The notes beneath the pieces are model-generated. The model searched no databases. It saw nothing but the letters and a program-made list of their open reading frames with translations, and was not told where the DNA came from. Made by a program: the position numbers and the translations under genes. From Clostridia bacterium (GTDB lineage Bacteria; Bacillota; Clostridia; Oscillospirales; CAG-272), in contig JAFYBI010000404.1 in NCBI GenBank assembly GCA_017540285.1, forward strand, positions 1 to 10,429: a stretch of 10,429 nucleotides of DNA. Reading direction: 5' to 3'. The first letter of the stretch is position 1; the number at the start of each line of letters is the position of its first letter. Positions 1-4,551 of the stretch are shown one piece after another.

Positions 1-1405
1 AGACGTGAAGCTGACCTTCGCGGCTCCTCTGACCTCCGTGACCGAGACCAACGGCTACGAGGACGAGATCGCGCCCGTCGCTTTTGACGGCAATACCCTC
101 ACCCTCGATTTCGGCAAGTACGGCGTCCGCACCTTCGCCGTCGAGCTCGAAGCGCCCGCCTGCGCCGTGGCTCCCGTGGAGTACGTGCCGCTCGGGGTGC
201 CCGTGGACAAGCGGATCACCTCCTATCAGTTCCGCCTCGACATGGGCGAGTTTGCCCAGGGGATCTCCATCCCCGGCGAGCTCTGGGAAGAGGAGATCGT
301 CTCCTCCGGCGTCCCGTTCCTGCCGCTCCGCGAGGAGATGAAGAACGCCATGACCTGCAGAGGTCAGACGATCAAGATCCCCGAAGGCGCGACAAGCGTC
401 TCCATCCTCGCAGCCTCCGCAAACGGCGACAAGACCGTGACCTTCCGTGCCGGCGGCAAAGAGATCCCCGTTTCCATTCAGGACTTCCACGACAACGTCG
501 GCGCGTGGGATCAGCTCGTCAACGGCAAGACCCCGCTCATCAAGCGCGACGAGATCGCCAAGACCTTCACGCACACCCACGACAAGGACGGCGACCGCCT
601 CTACCTGTTCGCCTACCTGTTCCGGTATGAGATCCCGGTCTCGGGCGCGGAAAGCCTCACCTTCCCGGACGACGAGGACATCCTTGTCGTCGCGGCGACG
701 GCCTCCTTCGAGACGGACCATGTCGAGCCGTGGTGCGACCTCTACGACCGGGTCGAGACCTCCGACGCGCCCGTCCACACGCTGACCCTCGTCAACTGCG
801 CGGGCCACGAGACGAAGTACACCTACCAGGCCGGCAAGACCGCCCTCGTCCGCACGAGCCAGTACGACGACGGCTGGGTCTTCGAGGGCTGGGAAGGCGA
901 GGGCATCGCGGCAGTCTACGGTCCCGCGGCGGTCATCAAGATGCCCGATCACGACGTCACCGTGAAGATCAAGGCGGAAAAGCTCGGCCATGACATCCTC
1001 CTGAACAAGCCCGCCACCGCGATCCACGAGTTCAACGAGCGCGAAAAGGCCTGCAACGCCGTCAACGGCAACGACCGGACCAAGTGGTGCGCCGCGGACG
1101 AAAGCGGAAAGCTCTGGCTCGCCGTCGACGCCGGGGAGGTCTGCAAGGTCAACCGCTGGTTCGTCATGCACGGCGGCGCGGTGGAAAGCCCCGGATACAA
1201 CACCCGCGACTTCAGCCTCCAGTACAAGGTGAACGAAGGCGACGAGTGGCAGACCGCGGACACCGTGACCGACAACCACGACAACCAGACCCTGCGCGAC
1301 TTCCCCGCCGTGGAGGGACGGTACTTCCGCCTGTGGATCGACCGCGCGACCCAGCACCGCGATCCCACCGCGAGAATCTACATGTTCCAGGTCTTCGAGG
1401 CGTAA
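1..1405 (+). CDS. C-terminal part of a GH38 alpha-mannosidase with InlB-type repeat and F5/8C (discoidin) domain, 5' partial
   Basis: The frame is open from base 2, so the GTG at position 5 is probably an internal codon and the gene starts outside the window. About 467 residues are visible. Residues 1-240 (numbered from that GTG) resemble the beta-rich C-terminal region of bacterial family 38 alpha-mannosidases: an ETNGYEDE segment, a closing strand KYGVRTFAVELEAP, then a module with QTIKIPEG, LAASANGDKTVTF, IQDF and a THTHDKDGD turn. Residues about 257-327 form a divergent InlB B-repeat-like unit (GWVFEGWEGEG, then MPDHDVTVK). Residues about 328-466 form an F5/8 type C domain (NAVNGNDRTKW, WLAVDAGE, YFRLWIDRA, IYMFQVFEA), a fold that commonly binds sugars. 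The catalytic GH38 domain is not in the window, so the enzymatic role is inferred from the C-terminal modules. No LPXTG or other wall anchor is seen at the end. Likely role: trimming mannose-containing glycans, with the discoidin domain holding the substrate. Whether it is secreted cannot be judged without the N-terminus. Confidence 0.8.
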   Translation, partial: DVKLTFAAPLTSVTETNGYEDEIAPVAFDGNTLTLDFGKYGVRTFAVELEAPACAVAPVEYVPLGVPVDKRITSYQFRLDMGEFAQGISIPGELWEEEIVSSGVPFLPLREEMKNAMTCRGQTIKIPEGATSVSILAASANGDKTVTFRAGGKEIPVSIQDFHDNVGAWDQLVNGKTPLIKRDEIAKTFTHTHDKDGDRLYLFAYLFRYEIPVSGAESLTFPDDEDILVVAATASFETDHVEPWCDLYDRVETSDAPVHTLTLVNCAGHETKYTYQAGKTALVRTSQYDDGWVFEGWEGEGIAAVYGPAAVIKMPDHDVTVKIKAEKLGHDILLNKPATAIHEFNEREKACNAVNGNDRTKWCAADESGKLWLAVDAGEVCKVNRWFVMHGGAVESPGYNTRDFSLQYKVNEGDEWQTADTVTDNHDNQTLRDFPAVEGRYFRLWIDRATQHRDPTARIYMFQVFEA

Positions 1406-1440
1406 CGGAGCGGATTCTTAAAAAATTAAGTCTATGTTAG

Positions 1441-1474
1441 AAACCCCGTCGATCCCTTGCGGACGGCGGGGTTT
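1441..1474 (+). terminator. Hairpin after the GH38 gene, probable intrinsic terminator
   Basis: The arms 1441-1451 (AAACCCCGTCG) and 1464-1474 (CGGCGGGGTTT) pair over 11 bases with one G-U pair, leaving a 12-base loop. The hairpin starts 35 bases after the TAA of the mannosidase gene. The downstream tract (CGTGTT) is poor in T, and the last three T residues are inside the stem, so termination may be partial. The loop contains the -35 box of the next gene's promoter. Confidence 0.55.
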
Positions 1475-1485
1475 CGTGTTATAAT
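1457..1485 (+). promoter_or_regulatory. Sigma-A type promoter for yccF, with its -35 box in the hairpin loop
   Basis: A -35 box TTGCGG (1457-1462) and a perfect -10 box TATAAT (1480-1485) are separated by exactly 17 bases. Transcription would start near 1492, giving a leader of about 23 bases before the yccF ATG, enough for the Shine-Dalgarno site and nothing else. The -35 box lies wholly in the loop of the hairpin at 1441-1474. The same layout occurs in front of hom on the other strand. Confidence 0.75.
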
Positions 1486-1500
1486 GGGGGCACAAGTGAA

Positions 1501-1506
1501 AGGAGG
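1501..1506 (+). promoter_or_regulatory. Shine-Dalgarno site of yccF
   Basis: A full AGGAGG lies 8 bases before the ATG at 1515. It fixes that start and rules out an overlapping plus-strand frame opening at 1457, which begins upstream of the predicted transcript start. Confidence 0.85.
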
Positions 1507-1514
1507 CGGTCTTC

Positions 1515-1895
1515 ATGACGCTCATCGGCAATTTTCTCTGGCTCATCACGGGCGGGTTCCTCTCCGCCTTCGGGTGGTTCCTCGCGGGACTGTTCTGGCA
1601 CATCACGATCATCGGGATCCCGTGGGGCCGGCAGTGCTTCAAATTCGCCGCCCTCTCTCTCGCCCCGTTCGGGAAGGAAGTACTCCCCGGCGGCGGCGCG
1701 CCTTCGCTCCTCGCAAACGTCGTCTGGCTGCTCGGATCCGGATTCCCGATGGCATGCGGGCATCTCCTCACAGGCTTCCTGCTCTGCCTCACGATCGTCG
1801 GCATCCCCTTCGGTCGCCAGCACTTCAAGCTCGCCCGCCTTGCGCTCTTCCCCTTCGGGGCGAAGGTGCTCTCCCTCCGGGCGTGGAGGATCTGA
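1515..1895 (+). CDS. yccF: YccF domain-containing inner membrane protein
   Basis: This 126-residue protein belongs to the YccF (DUF307) family of small inner-membrane proteins, whose molecular function is not established. It is an internal duplication: each half has a hydrophobic segment (about residues 3-35 and 68-97) followed by the family signature, GIPWGRQCFKFAALSLAPFG from residue 34 and GIPFGRQHFKLARLALFPFG from residue 96. Its length is close to that of other family members. The start is set by the AGGAGG at 1501-1506. The gene has its own promoter at 1457-1485 and is followed after a single base by another small membrane protein, so the two are very probably co-transcribed and translationally coupled. 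Family assignment is firm; the biological role is unknown. Confidence 0.9.
   Translation: MTLIGNFLWLITGGFLSAFGWFLAGLFWHITIIGIPWGRQCFKFAALSLAPFGKEVLPGGGAPSLLANVVWLLGSGFPMACGHLLTGFLLCLTIVGIPFGRQHFKLARLALFPFGAKVLSLRAWRI
1885..1890 (+). promoter_or_regulatory. Shine-Dalgarno site of the small membrane protein gene
   Basis: GGAGGA sits inside the last codons of yccF, 6 bases before the ATG at 1897. It supports that ATG over an earlier in-frame one at 1840, which lies within yccF and would add a non-hydrophobic, unrelated 19-residue extension. Confidence 0.75.
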
Positions 1896-1896
1896 C

Positions 1897-2220
1897 ATGG
1901 CCCTCCCCGATTTCCTCCGCAGCCTCATCCCGGTCGAGACCTGGATCTGGATCGTGTTCTTCCTGATCCCCTGCGCCGCGGCGGCTGTCTGGCAGGTTTT
2001 CCTCTGCCTCCGCGCAAAAAAACGGCGGACGAAGTTCTGGCCCCTGATCGCCGCCGCGTGCATCCCCGTCCTCGTGTACGGATGCCATTTTCTCGATATC
2101 CTGCAGCCCGTCTTCGGCGGATTCGTCGGCGCGCTCCTGCTCGGAACGGCCGCGTTTCTCGCAGCGGGCTCCCTCATCGGGTGGCTGATCGCCGGGATCC
2201 TGTGCCTCGTCCGAAAATGA
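1897..2220 (+). CDS. Small hydrophobic membrane protein, function unknown
   Basis: I do not recognise a family for this 107-residue product. It is strongly hydrophobic, with likely membrane spans at about residues 15-38, 48-68 and 72-104; the last stretch is long enough for a tight hairpin of two spans. A basic loop (RAKKRRTK, residues 39-46) follows the first span and is likely cytoplasmic by the positive-inside rule. The C-terminus is also basic (LVRK). The ATG at 1897 begins one base after the yccF stop and has a GGAGGA site, so the gene is real and probably coupled to yccF. It may act with YccF in the membrane, but that rests on adjacency alone. The stop is followed at once by the convergent terminator hairpin. 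Confidence 0.75.
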   Translation: MALPDFLRSLIPVETWIWIVFFLIPCAAAAVWQVFLCLRAKKRRTKFWPLIAAACIPVLVYGCHFLDILQPVFGGFVGALLLGTAAFLAAGSLIGWLIAGILCLVRK

Positions 2221-2224
2221 AAAA

Positions 2225-2256
2225 CAGCCGCGGGAACGCATGAATTCCTGCGGCTG
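2225..2256 (-). terminator. Strong intrinsic terminator of the hom-ACT operon, possibly bidirectional
   Basis: The arms 2225-2236 (CAGCCGCGGGAA) and 2245-2256 (TTCCTGCGGCTG) pair over 12 bases with one G-U pair and an 8-base loop. Read on the minus strand the stem is followed by five T residues and then CATTTTC, a good terminator 16 bases after the ACT gene's stop. On the plus strand the tail (ATGTTCTGTCT) is weaker, but the hairpin could still end the yccF unit, whose stop is only 4 bases away. Confidence 0.85.
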
Positions 2257-2272
2257 ATGTTCTGTCTGCCGG

Positions 2273-2743
2273 TCAGACGATCTCAAACCCGTCGAGGAGC
2301 GCCTGATACGCGCGGTCGGCGTCGCGCTCGGGGACAAGCATGCAGATCTTGATCTCGCTCGTCGAAGTGTTGAGGATCCGCACGTCCGCGTCCCAGAGGC
2401 ACTTGAAGACCTTCGCGGCGACGCCCGGCTTGCCCTGCATCCCCTCGCCCGAAACGGAGATCTTCACCGCCGTCGGGTCGATCTCGATCTGCGTCTCTTC
2501 ATGCCCGCTGCATGCCCGTTCGAGGACTTCGCGGGCTGTGTCCATGTCCTCCGCGTGGATCGTGAAGATGAAGTCGCTTCCGTGACCGACCGACGCGGTC
2601 TGCAGAATGATATCGACGTCCACGCCGGCATCCGCGAGGGAGCCGAACGTCAGATACGCCACGCCCGGGATCTCCGGAGGGCGGCGCACATATACCACGG
2701 CGATGTTGTCATCGCGCTTGATCGAATGGATTCCGTACAGCAT
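2273..2743 (-). CDS. Standalone tandem-ACT protein resembling the aspartokinase regulatory domain
   Basis: This 156-residue protein has two ACT modules (about residues 12-76 and 91-153) and no kinase domain. The sequence is typical of the C-terminal half of aspartokinase (LysC): PPEIPGVAYLTFGSLADAGV and VDIILQ in the first module, then SGEGMQGKPGVAAKVFKCL, NTSTSEIKICMLV and DADRAYQALLDGFE in the second. In aspartokinases these modules bind lysine or threonine and mediate subunit contacts. Bacillus subtilis makes a similar free piece (the LysC beta subunit) from an internal start; here it is a separate gene. Its ATG lies 4 bases after the hom stop, and a GAGGTG site overlaps the hom end, so translation is probably coupled. 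It likely acts as an amino-acid-sensing partner of homoserine dehydrogenase or of an aspartokinase encoded elsewhere. The target is an inference. Databases may label it aspartate kinase, but it cannot have that activity alone. Confidence 0.85.
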   Translation of the reverse strand: MLYGIHSIKRDDNIAVVYVRRPPEIPGVAYLTFGSLADAGVDVDIILQTASVGHGSDFIFTIHAEDMDTAREVLERACSGHEETQIEIDPTAVKISVSGEGMQGKPGVAAKVFKCLWDADVRILNTSTSEIKICMLVPERDADRAYQALLDGFEIV

Positions 2744-2747
2744 GGGT

Positions 2748-3944
2748 TCACCTCAGAATGGGTAGGATCACGGCGTCGGGAAGCGCGCGCTTCACGTCGG
2801 CCATCGTCATTTCTCCGGTTTCGAATTCCGCCCCGTCCCCGATCCGGACGACGGAGGCGCACACGGCCTCGAGCTTCTCCCGCGCTTCCGCCGCGCTGCC
2901 CTCCGCCCGGACATAGAACGGGAAGGACTGTTCGCCGAAGGGGATCGCCGCGCCGGGTTTTCTCAAGAACACCGGAGCGAACTCGGCCTGTGCCGCGCCG
3001 GAGAGGATCGCCGAGACGTCGGAGAGGACCGCGCCTGCCGTCGGAAGGCTGCCTGCACCGCGTCCGTAATACAGTATATCGCCGGTCACGGGACTGGTGA
3101 CGGAGACCGCGTTGTAAACGCCCTCAACATGCGCGAGGGGATGGGCGTTCTTCACGATCATCGGGGTGACATACGCCGAGACACGCCCGTCATCCGAGAG
3201 GACGGTCCGCGCGATGAGCCGCAGCACGCCGCCCAGCCGGTCCGCCGCTTCGATGTCGCGCACGGTGATCCCGCGGATCGAACCGGCATATACGTCGCCG
3301 TCGTCGGGCAGGATGCCGGAGGCAAGCGCCGTCAGAATGATGATCTTGCGCTTGGCGTCGATGCCGTCGATATCCGCCGAGGGATCGCGCTCCGCATATC
3401 CGAGCCGCTGGGCCTCCGCGAGCACCTCGCCGAACGCCCGGCCTTCCTCCTTCATCTTCGTGAGGATGTAGTTCGTCGTGCCGTTCACGATGCCGCAGAT
3501 CTCGCTCACGCGGTCGCAGGCGAGGGACGTGAGGAAGGGCCGGATCAGCGGGATGCCGCCGCCGACCGACGCCTCGAAGAGGTAGGAGACGCCGTGCTCC
3601 TTCGCCTTCCGGAGCAGCAGATCGCCGTAATTCGCCACGACCTCCTTGTTGGAGGACACGACGGACTTCCCCGCCTCCATGCACGCGAGCGAATACTCGA
3701 GCGCCGGGTGGCTCCCGCCCATCGTCTCGCAGACGAGCGCGACGCCGGGATCGTCGAGGATCGGCGCGATTTCGTGGATCACGCGATCGGCATAGGGGGA
3801 ATCCGGAAAATCCCGCAGATCGAGGATATATTGGATGTCGACCTCGTCGCCGACGGTGCGGGCGATCCGGGCCGCGTTCTGTTCGAGAACCCGTGCGACG
3901 CCGCTTCCGACGATGCCGAAGCCGAGGATGGCGATGTGTTTCAT
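2748..3944 (-). CDS. hom: Homoserine dehydrogenase
   Basis: This 398-residue enzyme reduces aspartate semialdehyde to homoserine with NAD(P)H, the branch to threonine and methionine. The N-terminus is a Rossmann nucleotide site (ILGFGIVGSG, residues 6-15). It is followed by SSNKE (97-101), EASVGGGIP (124-132), the family signature NGTTNYILTKM (154-164) and GYAERDPSADIDGIDAKRK (182-200). Asp196 and Lys200 match the catalytic Asp/Lys pair known from the yeast enzyme. Residues from about 341 onward occupy the place of the usual C-terminal ACT domain but lack the normal PGVL-type motif, so this region appears degenerate; the total length is slightly short for ACT-bearing members. The start has an AGAGAGG site at 6 bases spacing and a promoter just upstream. 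It is co-transcribed with the standalone ACT protein. No thrB or thrC gene lies next to it. Confidence 0.95.
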   Translation of the reverse strand: MKHIAILGFGIVGSGVARVLEQNAARIARTVGDEVDIQYILDLRDFPDSPYADRVIHEIAPILDDPGVALVCETMGGSHPALEYSLACMEAGKSVVSSNKEVVANYGDLLLRKAKEHGVSYLFEASVGGGIPLIRPFLTSLACDRVSEICGIVNGTTNYILTKMKEEGRAFGEVLAEAQRLGYAERDPSADIDGIDAKRKIIILTALASGILPDDGDVYAGSIRGITVRDIEAADRLGGVLRLIARTVLSDDGRVSAYVTPMIVKNAHPLAHVEGVYNAVSVTSPVTGDILYYGRGAGSLPTAGAVLSDVSAILSGAAQAEFAPVFLRKPGAAIPFGEQSFPFYVRAEGSAAEAREKLEAVCASVVRIGDGAEFETGEMTMADVKRALPDAVILPILR

Positions 3945-3973
3945 GGAATGCCTCTCTGGTCCGATAATAGAAA

Positions 3974-4002
3974 ATTATACCACAAATCCCCGTCCAAATC
4001 AA
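3974..4002 (-). promoter_or_regulatory. Sigma-A type promoter of the hom-ACT operon, with its -35 box in the hairpin loop
   Basis: Read on the minus strand, a -35 box TTGATT (3997-4002) and a perfect -10 box TATAAT (3974-3979) are separated by 17 bases, and a TG one base before the -10 makes it an extended -10. Transcription would start near 3967, giving a leader of about 22 bases with only the ribosome site, so there is no room for a T-box or riboswitch. The -35 box lies entirely in the loop of the hairpin at 3987-4014. Confidence 0.8.
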
Positions 4003-4014
4003 GGGGGACGGGGA
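3987..4014 (-). terminator. Perfect inverted repeat between mrnC and hom: terminator or operator
   Basis: On the minus strand TCCCCGTCC and GGACGGGGA pair perfectly over 9 bases around a 10-base loop. The repeat begins 33 bases after the mrnC stop. The tail (TTTGTGGT) is a poor U-tract, so termination of mrnC transcripts could be incomplete. Because the repeat flanks the -35 box of the hom promoter, a repressor operator is an equally good reading. Confidence 0.5.
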
Positions 4015-4047
4015 GATTTCTGCATGGAAATTCAAAAAAACGGAGCT

Positions 4048-4473
4048 TTATGCGTTTTCCTCACCGGTTTCCGATGCCGGGAGCGAGGTCATGTCCCCTT
4101 CCCCGGCGAAAGCTGCCTCGAAGAGCGCGCGGATGCGTTCTTCATCTCCCCGGAGCCAGAGCCAGCCGAAGAGGGTCTCGAGCCCGGTTGCCCGGCGGTA
4201 CTCGGCGAGGGAGGCGGATTTCGGGATGTTCGTGTGACCGATGTTCCGGCCGCGGCGGTATTCGTCGGATTCCTCCTCGGTGAGAAGGGGAAGCAGTCTC
4301 TCCGCCGCCCGGCTCTGGACCTTGGCCGTGACATAGGCGAGCGCGTCGACGCTGGGCTGTCTGGCGCCGCGGCGCACGAGCATTTCCCGGACCGAGAGTT
4401 CCCAGACGCAGTCGCCGAGATAGGCCAGCCGGGACGCGGAGACGAGGGAGGGGTTGAGATGGTCGTCGGGCAT
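4048..4473 (-). CDS. mrnC: Mini-ribonuclease III
   Basis: This 141-residue protein is a Mini-III RNase: a homodimeric RNase III catalytic domain without the double-stranded-RNA binding domain, used in Bacillota to mature 23S rRNA. The signature is complete: AYLGDCVWE with the catalytic Asp21, YVTAKVQ, LTEEESDEYRRGRN (residues 64-77), PKSASLAEYRRATGLE with the second acidic catalytic residue Glu99, and FGWLWL. The length is normal. In many Bacillota mrnC follows cysS; here it stands between the transglutaminase gene and hom. An AAGGAAGAG site precedes the ATG at 4471-4473. A strong terminator ends about 20 bases before the start codon and no clear promoter lies in between, so how the gene is transcribed is unclear. 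The last 20 or so residues are acidic and probably disordered. A run of seven T follows the stop on the coding strand, without a convincing stem. Confidence 0.93.
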   Translation of the reverse strand: MPDDHLNPSLVSASRLAYLGDCVWELSVREMLVRRGARQPSVDALAYVTAKVQSRAAERLLPLLTEEESDEYRRGRNIGHTNIPKSASLAEYRRATGLETLFGWLWLRGDEERIRALFEAAFAGEGDMTSLPASETGEENA

Positions 4474-4493
4474 GGGTTCTCTTCCTTTTCGCT

Positions 4494-4539
4494 GAAAAAG
4501 TCAGGCGGGGGAAAAACGTCTGGTTCTTCCCCCGTCCTG
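4494..4539 (-). terminator. Strong intrinsic terminator of the MoxR-DUF58-transglutaminase operon
   Basis: On the minus strand the arms pair as CAGG plus CGGGGGAAGAAC with GTTTTTCCCCCG plus CCTG: 16 base pairs with one bulged A and one G-U pair, around a 5-base loop (hairpin 4502-4539). Five T residues follow at 4494-4498. It begins 12 bases after the transglutaminase stop codon, just where an operon end is expected. Confidence 0.9.
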
Positions 4540-4551
4540 TTTGTTCCCGGA

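Noticed and set aside
1417..1430. A small A/T inverted repeat (CTTAA / TTAAG) after the mannosidase gene
   Set aside because: Five A/T-dominated base pairs with no T-tract; probably chance next to the stronger hairpin at 1441-1474.
1479..2337. Minus-strand open frames opposite yccF and the small membrane gene
   Set aside because: Both plus-strand genes have strong ribosome sites and membrane-protein composition. The opposite frames give Glu/Arg/Pro-rich products and cross the terminator at 2225-2256.
3945..3973. Possible riboswitch or T-box leader ahead of hom
   Set aside because: The predicted leader is only about 22 bases and holds just the ribosome site.
4034..4066. A run of seven T after the mrnC stop (minus strand) as an intrinsic terminator
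   Set aside because: The best stem before it is five base pairs with a two-base bulge and overlaps the coding end; too weak to call.
3129..4283. A 384-codon plus-strand frame opposite hom and mrnC
   Set aside because: The product is Arg/Asp/Gly-rich noise, and the frame spans the promoter and hairpin of the hom operon.
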